From Deltaproteobacteria bacterium (GTDB taxonomy: Bacteria > Myxococcota_A > UBA796 > CAJQPC01), in the NCBI GenBank assembly GCA_016717595.1, contig JADKFE010000013.1, positions 20,606-84,605 of the forward strand: DNA of 64,000 bases. Direction: 5' to 3'. The notes under the pieces were generated by a model, which saw only the letters and a program-made list of their open reading frames with translations, was not told the DNA's origin and ran no database searches. Positions 33,746 through 43,264 of this stretch are shown in pieces (the first letter of the stretch is position 1; each line of letters begins with the position of its first letter). The position numbers and the translations under genes were made by a program.

Positions 33746-35794
33746 ATGCACAGCGCGCACGACTTCCTCGTCAACCTCTCCTTGGTGTTCACCGTGGCGG
33801 CCATCGTCACGGTCACCTTCGTGAAGCTGCGTCTGCCCGCGGTGCTGGGCTACCTGCTGGCGGGCATGCTCGTCGGGCCCCACGTCCCGGTCCCGCTGGT
33901 CGCCGACGCCGCCGTGGTGGAGACGCTCTCCGAGCTGGGCGTGATCCTGCTGATGTTCTGCATCGGCTTGGAGTTCACGCTCAAGCGGTTCATGAAGGTG
34001 GCGCCGGTGGGCGGGCTCATCGGGCTCGCTGAGGTGAGCCTCATGGCCTGGCTGGGCTTTCAGGCCGCCGGGCTCTTGGGCTGGACGACCCCCGAGCGCC
34101 TGTTCACCGGGGCCATCGTCGCGATCTCGTCCACGAGCATCATCGCCAAGGCCTTTGAAGAGAAGAAGGTCACCGGGCCGTGGCGGGACACGGTGCTCAG
34201 CGTGCTCATCGTCGAGGACGTGCTGGCGATCTTGCTGATGGTGGTGCTCGGCCTCGTCGCCGGAGGCCAGGCCGTCGCCCCGGAGCGCCTGGGCTGGGAG
34301 CTGTTTCGCCTCGTCGCCTCCTTGGGCACCTTGCTCGCCGCCGGGCTGCTCGTCTTGCCCCGGGCGTTTCGCCTGGTGCAGCGCCTCGACCGCCCGGAGA
34401 CCACCGTGGTCGCCGCCGTCGGTGTGTGTTTCGCCACCTCGCTCATCGCCCAGGAGCTCGGGTACTCCGTCGCCTTGGGCGCGTTCATGGGCGGGGTGAT
34501 GGTGGCCGAGTCGGGGCACGGCGAGGCCATCGAGCACGCGATCCGCCCGGTGCGGGACGTGTTCGCGGCCCTGTTTTTTGTCGCCGTCGGCATGTTGATC
34601 AACCCCGTGCTCGTGTGGCAGAACATCGGCGCGGTCACCCTGCTCACCCTCGTGGTGGTGTTCGGCAAGCTCCTCGGCGCGGGCGGGGCGAGCTTCTTGG
34701 CGGGCACGGGGCTGCGCGGCGCGGTGCGGGTGGGCATGACCCACACCCAGATCGGCGAGTTCTCGTTCATCATCGCGGGCTTGGGCAAAGCGATGGGGGT
34801 GGTGGGTGAGCAGCTTCAGCCCGTCGCCGTGGCGGTCTCGGTGATCACCGCGTTCACCACGCCGATCGCCATCGGCAACGCCGACCGCCTCGCCACCTGG
34901 GTGGACCACCGCCTGCCGCCGTCGCTGCAGCAGCTCAGCTCGGTGTACACGGCCTGGGTGGAGCAGCTTCGCGCCGCGCCCCGCGCCAGACAGAGCGGCT
35001 GGCGGCGCACCTTGTCGCTCTTGGCCTTAGACACCGTGGCGCTGATCGTGCTGATCGTCGGGCACAGCGTCGTCGGGCCGATCTTAGAGGCCCAGCTCGT
35101 CGAGCTCTCCCACATCGACGAGCATGTGGCGAGCTGGGGCATCATGCTCACGGCGCTGATCGTCGCCGCGCCCCTGCTCTTGGGTGTGGTGCAGCTCAGC
35201 GCCACCTTGGGCGAGCAGCTCGTCGCGCCGCTCACGCCGTCCGATGGCGCCCGGGCGCCGGGCCTGTTTGTGGCCTTGGGCCTGCTCGTGCGGGCGGCCC
35301 TGCTCGGCCTCGTCGGCCTCGTCGTGCTCGTGTTCACCTTGCCGTTCTTGCCGCCGCTCTCGGCCTTGTTCTCGTTGGGGCTGCTCCAGGGCCTGCTCGT
35401 GCTCCTCTTGTTGCGGCGCACCGGCATGAAGGGCGGGCAGTTGGTCTCTGGCGCGCGGTTCGTCGCCGAGGCCCTGCTTCAAGGCGCACACTCCGGCCGC
35501 GACCAAGACGACACGGCCCACGGCCAAGGCCACGCCGAGCCGCTGCTCCAGAACGAGCAGGTGCGCCTCAAACCCGCCGATCACGCCGTGGGCCGCACCC
35601 TCGTCGAGCTCGACCTGCGCGCCCGCACCGGCGCCACCGTCGTGGCGCTGCGGCTGCCCGACGGCAAAGGGGTGGCTCCCCAAGGCCGCGAGGCCCTCGG
35701 CGAGGGCACCACCCTGGTGCTCGTGGGGGAGCGCGCGGCGCTCGCCGCGGCGACGGCCTTGTTGCAGGGGGGGCCGGAGGTGCTGGAGGCCTAA
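33746..35794 (+). CDS. Kef-type cation/proton antiporter with TrkA-C domain
   Basis: 682 residues. The first 390 are a CPA2-type membrane domain with about 12 segments (for example AAIVTVTFVKLRLPAVLGYL, then VLGYLLAGMLVGPHV, the family's signature G-rich helix 2). A further hydrophobic region (about 430-560) is unusual and may add extra membrane segments. The C-terminus (about 600-682) is a TrkA-C-like domain with ATVVALRLPDG. Proteins of this family exchange K+ or Na+ for protons and are gated by ligand binding. Its last four bases overlap the end of queE on the opposite strand. Confidence 0.88.
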   Translation: MHSAHDFLVNLSLVFTVAAIVTVTFVKLRLPAVLGYLLAGMLVGPHVPVPLVADAAVVETLSELGVILLMFCIGLEFTLKRFMKVAPVGGLIGLAEVSLMAWLGFQAAGLLGWTTPERLFTGAIVAISSTSIIAKAFEEKKVTGPWRDTVLSVLIVEDVLAILLMVVLGLVAGGQAVAPERLGWELFRLVASLGTLLAAGLLVLPRAFRLVQRLDRPETTVVAAVGVCFATSLIAQELGYSVALGAFMGGVMVAESGHGEAIEHAIRPVRDVFAALFFVAVGMLINPVLVWQNIGAVTLLTLVVVFGKLLGAGGASFLAGTGLRGAVRVGMTHTQIGEFSFIIAGLGKAMGVVGEQLQPVAVAVSVITAFTTPIAIGNADRLATWVDHRLPPSLQQLSSVYTAWVEQLRAAPRARQSGWRRTLSLLALDTVALIVLIVGHSVVGPILEAQLVELSHIDEHVASWGIMLTALIVAAPLLLGVVQLSATLGEQLVAPLTPSDGARAPGLFVALGLLVRAALLGLVGLVVLVFTLPFLPPLSALFSLGLLQGLLVLLLLRRTGMKGGQLVSGARFVAEALLQGAHSGRDQDDTAHGQGHAEPLLQNEQVRLKPADHAVGRTLVELDLRARTGATVVALRLPDGKGVAPQGREALGEGTTLVLVGERAALAAATALLQGGPEVLEA

Positions 35795-36459
35795 ACCCCC
35801 CGCGCGTCCGGCGGCCAGATGATCTTGTGGAGCTGCACCTGCACCCGGGCGGGCAGGCGCTCGGCGAGGGTCCAGTCCACGAGGTCTTCAGGGCGCACGG
35901 CGCCGAAGACGGGGGAGAGCAGCAGCTCTCCGGCGCGCTCGTTCAGGCGGTGCTCACGGATGACCTGGGCGGCCCACTCAAAGTCGGCCCGGGAGGCGAG
36001 CACAAACTTCACCTCGTCTTTGGGCTTGAGCAGGGGGACGTTGGACCACAGGTTCTTCGCCGCCTCGCCGGAGCCTGGGGGCTTGAGGTCCAGGATGATG
36101 TGAACGGCCTCGGGCACTCGCTCGATGGAGATCGAGCCTGAGGTCTCCAAGAGCACCTGATGCCCGGCGGCGATCAGGCGCTCCATGAGCGGGATGGCCT
36201 GGCGCTGGGCGAGGGGCTCGCCGCCGGTGACCTCCACCAGACGCACGCCCAAGGCGCTGACCTCGGCCACGACGTCGTCGATCGCCCGGTGGGCGCCGCC
36301 CTTGAAGGTGAAGGTGGAGTCGCACCACACGCAGCGCAGGTTGCAGCCCGCGAGGCGCACGAAGGTGCAGGGCAAGCCGACGAAGCTCGACTCGCCCTGA
36401 ACGGAGGTGTAGACCTCGATGACGCGCAGGCGCTCATCGAGGGGGATCGTCGTGGTCAT
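35791..36459 (-). CDS. queE: 7-carboxy-7-deazaguanine synthase (radical SAM)
   Basis: 222 residues from ATG 36459. The radical SAM cluster motif CNLRCVWCD (C-x3-C-x2-C) sits in the QueE context, after YTSVQGESSFVG and before a WCDSTFTF stretch. VEVTGGEPLAQ follows as the SAM-binding GGE motif. QueE makes the 7-deazaguanine ring on the route to queuosine and related bases. The other pathway genes (queC, queD, folE) are not in this window. It is convergent with, and overlaps by four bases, the Kef antiporter. Confidence 0.93.
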   Translation of the reverse strand: MTTTIPLDERLRVIEVYTSVQGESSFVGLPCTFVRLAGCNLRCVWCDSTFTFKGGAHRAIDDVVAEVSALGVRLVEVTGGEPLAQRQAIPLMERLIAAGHQVLLETSGSISIERVPEAVHIILDLKPPGSGEAAKNLWSNVPLLKPKDEVKFVLASRADFEWAAQVIREHRLNERAGELLLSPVFGAVRPEDLVDWTLAERLPARVQVQLHKIIWPPDARGV

Positions 36460-36499
36460 GCCCCGGATATAAGACGTGCACTCCACGACGGCGAGCCTG

Positions 36500-37450
36500 A
36501 TGCCCAACCCCTCCCCGCCCTCCGCAGACGGCCTCTTGGGCCTCGTCGGCGCCACACCCCTGGTCGAGCTCACCCGGGTGTCGCCGCGACCGGGCCGCCT
36601 ACGGTTCTTCGCCAAGCTTGAGGGCCAGAACCCCTCGGGCAGCATCAAGGATCGTATCGCCCTGGCCATGGTGCTCGACGCCGAGCGCCGGGGGCTCATC
36701 GGCCCTGGCAGCACGCTCATCGAGGCGAGCACGGGCAACACCGCCATCGCCTTGGCCATGGTCGCCCGGCGCCGGGGCTATCACCTCAAGGTCGTCGTGC
36801 CTGAAGGCGTGGTGCCGTCCATCGCCGACGTGCTCTCGTTGTACGGCGTCGAGCTGTGCTGGGTGAAGCCCAAGGCGGGCATGGTCGGCGCGATTGAGGC
36901 CGCCAGCGAGATGTCTGCCCGGGGCGAAGGCCACGCCCTGCGCCAGTTTGACAACCCGGTGAACGTGCTCACCCACATGAACACCACCGGCGCGGAGATC
37001 GCCGCCGCCTTGCCCCGGGTGGACGTGTTCGTCGCCGGGATCGGCACCGGGGGCACGCTCATGGGGGTGAGCCGCCGCCTTCGTGAACAGAACCCGGCGC
37101 TGCGGGTGATCGGCGTCGAGCCCCGCATGGGCGAGCGGCTGCAGGGCCTCCGCAGCCTGAACGACGGCTATCACCCTCCCCTGCTGGACCTCGACGCCCT
37201 GAGCGCACGGTACCTCGTCGGCAGCGACACCGCGCTGAACATGATGCGCCGGGTGGTGCGTGAGGAGGGCGTGATGGCCGGGGTCTCCTGCGGCGCCGTG
37301 CTGCACGCCGCGCTCCAGGCCACCAGAGACCTGGAGGAGGGCATCGTCGTGTGTATGTTCAGCGACGGCGGCTGGAAGTACCTGCCCGCGAGGCCGTGGG
37401 AGGCCGCGGCGACCCACGACCCCAACCTAGACGAGACCCACTGGTGGTGA
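36500..37450 (+). CDS. cysM: PLP-dependent cysteine synthase, CysM type
   Basis: 316 residues from ATG 36500; a GTG at 36476 would add 8 residues. It has GATPLVEL, then NPSGSIKDR with the PLP-binding Lys, STGNTAIALAM (substrate loop) and GIGTGGTLMG (phosphate-binding). The run VEPRMGERLQGLRSLNDGY and the GWKYLPARPW C-terminal segment resemble the mycobacterial CysM that uses a thiocarboxylated sulfur carrier (CysO), rather than the sulfide-using CysK. No cysO or mec gene is adjacent, so that carrier must be elsewhere if the assignment is right. It is divergent from queE with a 40-base spacer. Confidence 0.85.
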   Translation: MPNPSPPSADGLLGLVGATPLVELTRVSPRPGRLRFFAKLEGQNPSGSIKDRIALAMVLDAERRGLIGPGSTLIEASTGNTAIALAMVARRRGYHLKVVVPEGVVPSIADVLSLYGVELCWVKPKAGMVGAIEAASEMSARGEGHALRQFDNPVNVLTHMNTTGAEIAAALPRVDVFVAGIGTGGTLMGVSRRLREQNPALRVIGVEPRMGERLQGLRSLNDGYHPPLLDLDALSARYLVGSDTALNMMRRVVREEGVMAGVSCGAVLHAALQATRDLEEGIVVCMFSDGGWKYLPARPWEAAATHDPNLDETHWW

Positions 37451-37462
37451 GCCCCGCGGGGT

Positions 37463-38653
37463 TTACGCCTCGCCTTCGGGGCCCCCGGCCAAGGGCGGCG
37501 CGCTCCAGGTGTCGCGCAGGTGCCCACGCCCGAGGATGACCTGGGCGATGGGGTAGCGGTGGTGCAGGTCGAGCAGGCGGCTGAGCAGGTCCTCGATGGC
37601 CAAGAAGCTCGCCCGGCCCAGATCGACGTCGTAGACCACCCCTTTGCCGCCACGGCAGGGCTGGGGGTCGGAGATGTAATGAACGCGGCCGCCGTCGCGG
37701 GTGCCGAAGCGCCCGTTGAAGCCGCTCTCGTACCACTCGCCGATCACTGGATCGAGCTGGGCCACGGCGTCGCCGGACTCAAAGAGCACCTGCACCGGGA
37801 GCTGATCCCAGGGGCACTGGGAGCTGATGTACAGCTCAAAGGAGCGCTCGCCGGTGTTGAACAGCACGACGGCGCGGGCCAGGGGCTCTAAGCCCGCCAC
37901 GGCGACGACCATGGGCTGATCCCCGACCTGACCGGCCTGGCCGGTGGAGGGATCCACCAGGTCCACACGCACCCCGGCGTAGGGGCGCGCGCCGTCGGGG
38001 ATGGACGGGACGAGGCGGCCGTCGGGGGCGCGGCGCATGCGGGCGCACTCCGACATCCAGCCCTTCTCTTCCATCTCTTTGACCGTCTCGTCGAAGAACT
38101 CGACGTAGCTGTCGCGGTGGGCGACGAGCAGATCCCGGGGCTCGCGGCCCTCGCTGCCGTCGGCCATGGCCTTCACGGCGCGCACGAGCTCTCCGGCGGC
38201 CTCGATGAAGGTGTCCTCGTCGCGGTCTTCGTTGATGTAGGTGGCCAGCTCGGCGAGGGCCTCGTCGATGCGACCGCAGGCCAGAAGCAGGTGCGCCCGG
38301 GAGGCGCGGGCCCGGGGGGTGCCGTCGTCGAGCTCAAGAGCGTCGTCGTAGGCCTTGAGCGCCCGGGCGGGCTCGTCCATGTCTTCGCTGGCGGCGGCGA
38401 CGCCGAGCTGCACCTGCACCAGAAACTCGGGCGGGGCGCCGGCCTTCCAGCCCATCTCCAAGGCCTGCTCCAACAGCGGCCGGGCGCGACCGGGCTCACC
38501 GAGCTGCAAGAGCACGACGGCCATCGCCTGATGAAGATCGGCGCGGGGCTCACCCGCGGCCTCCATCGCGGCGACGAGGTGGTCTCGGGCTTTGCGGGGA
38601 TCCCCGCCGTGCAGGGCTTGCATCGCCTGCTGAATCAGCTCCTCGACGGTCAT
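37463..38653 (-). CDS. TPR-like protein of unknown function
   Basis: 396 residues from ATG 38653. The N-terminal half is helical repeats of the TPR type (EELIQQAMQALHGGDPRKAR, DALELDDGTPRARASRAH). The C-terminal half is a separate strand-rich domain with VDLVDPSTGQAGQV and ERSFELYISSQCP. No catalytic motif is recognised. TPR regions bind partner proteins. It is convergent with cysM and divergent from thyX; a role with either is not indicated. Confidence 0.8.
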   Translation of the reverse strand: MTVEELIQQAMQALHGGDPRKARDHLVAAMEAAGEPRADLHQAMAVVLLQLGEPGRARPLLEQALEMGWKAGAPPEFLVQVQLGVAAASEDMDEPARALKAYDDALELDDGTPRARASRAHLLLACGRIDEALAELATYINEDRDEDTFIEAAGELVRAVKAMADGSEGREPRDLLVAHRDSYVEFFDETVKEMEEKGWMSECARMRRAPDGRLVPSIPDGARPYAGVRVDLVDPSTGQAGQVGDQPMVVAVAGLEPLARAVVLFNTGERSFELYISSQCPWDQLPVQVLFESGDAVAQLDPVIGEWYESGFNGRFGTRDGGRVHYISDPQPCRGGKGVVYDVDLGRASFLAIEDLLSRLLDLHHRYPIAQVILGRGHLRDTWSAPPLAGGPEGEA

Positions 38654-38736
38654 GGGCTCGATGCTCCTAGATGGGGTGCGTCTGATGCGCCGAGAGAATA
38701 TCATCCCCGGTTCACGAATCACCGACCGAGGCGAAC

Positions 38737-39651
38737 GTGCCGCTCTCCGACGCCCTGCTCCAAGACATTCAAGACGCCCGCGCCCACTCGATGCCCACTC
38801 TGCGGGCCACGGCGCCGGCGCTGGAGGCCTTGCTCTACACCCCTTTCCCCTGCCTTGACCACGGCTTCGTGCGGGTCGTGGACTACATGGGCGACGATGA
38901 CGCCGTGGTGCAATCGGCGCGGGTGTCGTATGGCCGGGGCACCAAGGCGAGCCGCACCGACCGGGGGCTCATCCGTTACCTCATGCGCCACCGGCACACG
39001 ACGCCGTTTGAGATGTGTGAGCTCAAGCTCCACGTCAAGCTGCCGATCTTTGTGGCCCGGCAGTGGATTCGCCACCGCACGGCGAACGTGAACGAGATCA
39101 GCGCGCGGTACTCCGTGCTCGACCGGGAGTTTTACCTGCCCCGGCCTGAAGACATCGCCACGCAGTCCAAAGACAACAAACAAGGCCGCGGCGAGGCCCT
39201 GAGCCCGGAGCAGACCGAGGACGTGCTCGCCGCCTTGCGGGAGGACGCCGAGCGCGCCTTCTCTCGTTACGAGGGGCTCTTGGAGGAGCAGTCTTTGGCG
39301 CGGGAGCTCGCCCGCATCGGCCTGCCGCTCTCGGCCTATACGCAGTGGTACTGGAAGGTTGACCTGCACAACCTCCTGCACTTCTTGTCGTTGCGCCTCG
39401 ACCCCCACGCCCAGCTTGAGATCCGGGTGTACGCCGAGGCCATCGCCCAGGCGGTGAAGGCGTGGGTGCCGCTCTCGTGGGAGGCCTTTGAGGACTACCG
39501 TTTGGGCGGCGTGGCGCTCTCGGCCCAAGGGTTAGACGTGGTGCGGCGTCTTCTGCGCGGCGAGGCCGTCGGCCAAGAGCAGAGCGGCTTGGCGCCCCGC
39601 GAGTGGCGGGAGCTCATGGACCTCTTGGAGCGCGACGAGACGAACCCCTGA
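38737..39651 (+). CDS. thyX: Flavin-dependent thymidylate synthase
   Basis: 304 residues from GTG 38737, with GAGG at about 6 bases before. The ThyX signature RHRTANVNEIS (RHR-x7-S) is present, as are the earlier YLMRHRHTTPFE and RQWIRHR stretches that bind dUMP and FAD. ThyX makes dTMP using NAD(P)H and FAD, in place of ThyA. The length is a bit above the usual 220-260 because of an extended N-terminus and a C-terminal helix. It has no close partner. Confidence 0.95.
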   Translation: MPLSDALLQDIQDARAHSMPTLRATAPALEALLYTPFPCLDHGFVRVVDYMGDDDAVVQSARVSYGRGTKASRTDRGLIRYLMRHRHTTPFEMCELKLHVKLPIFVARQWIRHRTANVNEISARYSVLDREFYLPRPEDIATQSKDNKQGRGEALSPEQTEDVLAALREDAERAFSRYEGLLEEQSLARELARIGLPLSAYTQWYWKVDLHNLLHFLSLRLDPHAQLEIRVYAEAIAQAVKAWVPLSWEAFEDYRLGGVALSAQGLDVVRRLLRGEAVGQEQSGLAPREWRELMDLLERDETNP

Positions 39652-39690
39652 GCCCGCCGGGGGCGCAGGGGTCACCGGACATCGCGCCGA

Positions 39691-39873
39691 TCAGCTCATC
39701 TCGGCGCGTTGGCCCTGGCGCATGTCTTCAGTGACCAGATCGAGGAGCGTCGTGGAGAGCTCGATGATCTGCTCATGGGAGAAGCCTTCGCCGCGGAGCT
39801 GGCGGTAAAAAGACTTGGCGACCGCGGAGTTGCGGTTGCGGAGGAGCTCGTTGGAGCGGTTGGACGTGTTCAC
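39691..39873 (-). CDS. Small helical protein of unknown function
   Basis: 60 residues from GTG 39873, which has an AGGGAG ribosome binding site 6 bases upstream. A TTG at 39909 is a possible but less supported start. The sequence is basic and polar at the front (NTSNRSNELLRNR), then helical (FSHEQIIELSTTLLDLVTEDMRQ). It could be a small DNA-binding or adaptor protein; there is no recognised motif. Confidence 0.65.
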   Translation of the reverse strand: MNTSNRSNELLRNRNSAVAKSFYRQLRGEGFSHEQIIELSTTLLDLVTEDMRQGQRAEMS

Positions 39874-40103
39874 GGTGATCTCCCTCTTGACCCGCTCTAT
39901 TCTAAGCAAGAGTTGTGCCGGATCTTGACCGCGCCCCCAGCGCCGGGCACGGGATCTTCGGGGTCTGATCCACCTTCAGACGATGTCGTTCCTTCTGACC
40001 GGTCCTTACGCGGGTTCGCGCCAAACTTGGGCTTTTTGAGCGCGCCGGGTACGCGCTCCCCCAAATCACGGCCAGACGCCCAGAGCCAAGACGGGCCTCG
40101 CCG

Positions 40104-40142
40104 CTGACCTCAATGACGAGGTCAGTGCGAAGCCCGCTTCGC
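40104..40142 (-). terminator. Two adjacent hairpins downstream of the TPR gene
   Basis: A stem of 8 bp (CTGACCTC 40104-40111 with GAGGTCAG 40118-40125, 6-base loop) is directly followed by a 7-bp stem (GCGAAGC 40127-40133 with GCTTCGC 40136-40142). They lie 29 bases past the stop of the minus-strand TPR gene. No T-run follows, so they may stop transcription only with help, or protect the mRNA end. The 230 bases between the first hairpin and 39874 carry no gene I can support. Confidence 0.45.
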
Positions 40143-40170
40143 TCCTTGGGCGCCCGCGGCGCGCAGGGCC

Positions 40171-42544
40171 TTACGCGCTCTCGCCGGAGCGCTCCAGCTT
40201 CTTGATCGCCATCTGGACATACTTGCGGATGTTCGGGATGTCGGGATCTAAGGTGTAGGCCTTCTGGAGATCGAGGAACGCCTCGCGGTACGACTTCTTG
40301 TAGTAGTACGAGATGCCCCGGCGGCAGCGCGCCATGGCGTGGTTGGCGTCGACCTCGATGGCCGAGTCAAAGAACTCGATGGCCCGGGTGTAGTCTTTGC
40401 GGGCGAAGAACAGCTCACCCATGGCGACGAGGGGCTCGGGGCCGTTGGGATCGAGGTCCTCAGCCTTCTGGAAGTCGGACATCGCCGCGGCGTAGTCGCC
40501 CAGATCGAGCCAGCAGCGGCCGCGGCCCAAGAAGGCGTCGACGTGGTCGGGCTTGAGGTCGAGCAGGTCGGTGTAGGCCGTGGCGGCGTTGGTGAGGTCG
40601 CCTTGTTCGAGGGCCTCTTGCGCCGTCTTCATCAAGGCGGCGAGCTGGGCCTTGTCGACCTCCTCCACGGGGCGGAGGCTCGCGGCGTTGAGCTCGTCGG
40701 GGTCGTCGTTGGCGGGCTCGTCGCCGCCGAGCTGCAGGCGAGGCTGCTCCACCTCGGGCTCGTCGGACTCGACCTCCTCAGTCTCCATCTCCATCGACGC
40801 GATGCTAAAGCCGTCGCTGTCGCCGTCGTCGAGCTCGTACTCGTCTCCCGCGGACTCCATCGGCACGCGGATCTCGTCGAGGTAGTCGAGGCCGACCACA
40901 CCCAAGGCGTCGCCTTGGGGGGTGAGCTGGATCGCGGCGGCCACGGGGCGGGCGGCGCGGGGATCCTTGATCATCGGCAGGATCGCCGGGCCGAGATCGG
41001 GGCCACGGCGCGGCGCGGGCTCGGCGGGGGCCTGACGCGCCGCCGGGGCGGGGTGGTCGAGGCGCTCGTCGTCTTCGATGAGCAGGTCCGCGTCGGCGCG
41101 CACGTCCTCGTCGCCGAGGTCGTCGAGGCCCACCCGGGCCAAGGGCGCGGCGGCGGGGCGCGGTGAGCCCCCCGCGGCGGCGGGCACGACGCCGGGGTTG
41201 AGGTTCAGCGGCTTGGCGGCGGGGAGCACGCTGGGGCTCTGGGCGGGGGAGGCGCCGCTGGCGCGCCCCAACGCGGCCATGACGCCAGGGTCCATCATCA
41301 ACATCGTGCGCTCTTGCTCGTCCTCATCCGGGTGAGGCGGCGGCGGCGCGGGCTTGGGCGGCGCGGGCTTGGGGCCGCCAGAGAGCTCGGCGAGGCTCTG
41401 GGCGATGGCGTCGCTGATGGACTTGCCGATGTCGCTGGGCGCGGGCGGCGGTTTGGGCGGCGGCGGCGCGGCGGCGGGCGCGGGCTCCCCCAAGAGGATC
41501 GAGGAGCATCTCCCGGGTGAACAGCTCCGTGGGCTCGGGGTCCACCTCGGGGGCGGCCTGGGCGGGGCTGGCCTGGGCGGGGCTGGCCGAGGGCGGCGTG
41601 ACCGGCGCGGGGCTGGCGGGAGGCGGCGCGACCGGCGCGGGGCTGGCCGGGGCCGACACCACGGAGGGGCTCGCCTGGGCGAGGGCGTCGAGCCCGCGGG
41701 CCTGGCCGGGATCTTCGATGTCTTCGAGGAGGAGCTGCTCCAAGGCCTCGATGGAGTCGACGTGAACGACCTTGGGCTCTACGGCCTGGGGCGCCTCAGC
41801 GGGGCGCGGCTCTTGCTGGCGCGGGGACTCGTCGGTGGCGGGATCCTCCACGTCTTCGGCGGCCTGGGACGCGGCGGCAGCTCCAATCCCGGCGGCGACG
41901 ACGCTCCCTGGCACAGAGGGGCTGTCCTCGGTGTCGTCTTCAGCGACGTCCTCCTCCGAGGGCTCCTCGACGGGCTCGGCGACGGGATCCACGGCGACGG
42001 GCTCCACGGCGAGCTCCGGCGCCACGGGCAGGGCCTGCACGGGCAGCTCGGCGATGGGCGGCTCGGCGGGGAGATCAAGGAACGGCAGGCTGCCGAGGGG
42101 CTCGGTCAGCTCGGGGTCGGTCAGCTCGGGCGGGGCCGCGGCCTGCTCGACGCCGGGATCGGTGACCTCGGGATCGGCCGACGCCTCGTCGTGGACGACG
42201 GGGGCGGTGATCTCGGGATCGACGTCGTCCTCAGCCTGGGCGACGGGGAGCTCGTCCACCGGCGCGGGCGACTCCACATCGAGCACCACACCCTCGATCT
42301 CTTCGTCTCGCACGGGCTCCACCGCGGCGCGAAGGGCGGCGAGGCGGAGGCTGAGCGGGCGGAGGCGGACGTGCAGCGCCGGGAAGCGGGAGCCGACGTG
42401 CTCAAGGCGCGCGGCCTCCTCGGCGCGGTGGCGCGCGAGGGGGGCGAGCTCCAAGACGGAGAGCGCGGCGCGGGCCTCGCTGAGCGCGGCGGACAGCGCG
42501 AGGGCGGGCTCCGACGCGCCCTCGGCGCGGGTGTCGTGGGCCAT
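40171..42544 (-). CDS. Acidic linker/TPR protein, interrupted by a probable one-base frameshift
   Basis: ATG 42544 opens a frame of about 350 residues of Ala/Pro/Glu/Val-rich linker sequence, which then runs into nonsense at about 41491. The continuing frame from there to 40171 gives a Pro-rich linker, an acidic DYLDEIRVPMESAG stretch and at least three TPR units (ALEQGDLTNAATAYTDLLDL, ALLDPNGPEPLV-like, EFFDSAIEVDANHA). The two frames join cleanly if the five-G run on the coding strand (plus-strand CCCCC at 41487-41491) has one base fewer, giving LLDPLGEPAPAAAP and one protein of about 790 residues. The run is a typical site of sequencing error. The gene follows the coiled-coil gene by 10 bases. 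Function unknown; TPR and linker suggest a scaffold. Confidence 0.75.
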
Positions 42545-42554
42545 TCGCGGGAAC

Positions 42555-43061
42555 CTACTTGTTCAGGTTGAGCTTCTGGGCCTTCTGCTGCAGCGCGTCG
42601 AGGAGCTCGGAGCGGAGCTTCTCGTGGCGCTCGATCTCACGCTCCAGCGCCTCATCTTGGCGGCGGAGCTCGTCGATCTCGGCGCGAACGCTCTCAAGAT
42701 CGGCGCTGCGGCGGGTGCGCGTCTGGCGGAGCTGGTCAACCTCGACGTTGAGGGTGTCCAGCTCGATCTCCAGCTCGCTCACGCCGTCGCGCAGGCTGTC
42801 GCGCTCGGTGAGGCGCTCGCCTTGGCGGCTCTTGAGGTCTTCAGTGCGGGCGCGAAGGGCCTTGACGTCTTGGGAGACGCGGCCGAGCTCTTCGTCTAAG
42901 CTCTCGCGGAACCGACGGCTGCGATCGATCTCGAGCTCAGCGGCGATGATGTGGCGCGTGGACTCTTCGGTGTCGGCGACGACACGCTTGAGCTCGGCGA
43001 CGCGCTCATCGAGGACGCTCTTGAGCTCCGCCTGAAGTTCAGCAAGTCGATCGGTGCTCAT
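42555..43061 (-). CDS. Coiled-coil protein
   Basis: 168 residues, almost entirely heptad-like with Glu/Arg/Lys/Leu (for example ELEIELDTLNVEVDQLRQ). The ATG at 43061 has GAGG 4 bases upstream. No N-terminal signal or globular domain is evident. It is the first gene of a two-gene unit with the acidic TPR protein (10-base gap), so the two may bind each other. A structural or cytoskeletal role is possible, as for similar small coiled-coil proteins, but there is no family match I can name. Confidence 0.85.
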   Translation of the reverse strand: MSTDRLAELQAELKSVLDERVAELKRVVADTEESTRHIIAAELEIDRSRRFRESLDEELGRVSQDVKALRARTEDLKSRQGERLTERDSLRDGVSELEIELDTLNVEVDQLRQTRTRRSADLESVRAEIDELRRQDEALEREIERHEKLRSELLDALQQKAQKLNLNK

Positions 43062-43264
43062 GGGCCTCAGCTCTCGGATGTCGGAAGGTTCAGGGGATCA
43101 CCCACGCGGCGGGCGCGCGGGCCGGGGTCGCTCACTTCGGAGTTTATCTTAAAGGAGGAGAAGCGTCGGCGAGGGCCGGGCACAGAAAAGCCGTCAAGCG
43201 TAAACTCTTGTTGGCCCCCACGACGGGGCAGACACCGCCAGAGGGCGCCCGGGAGAAGCCCAGC

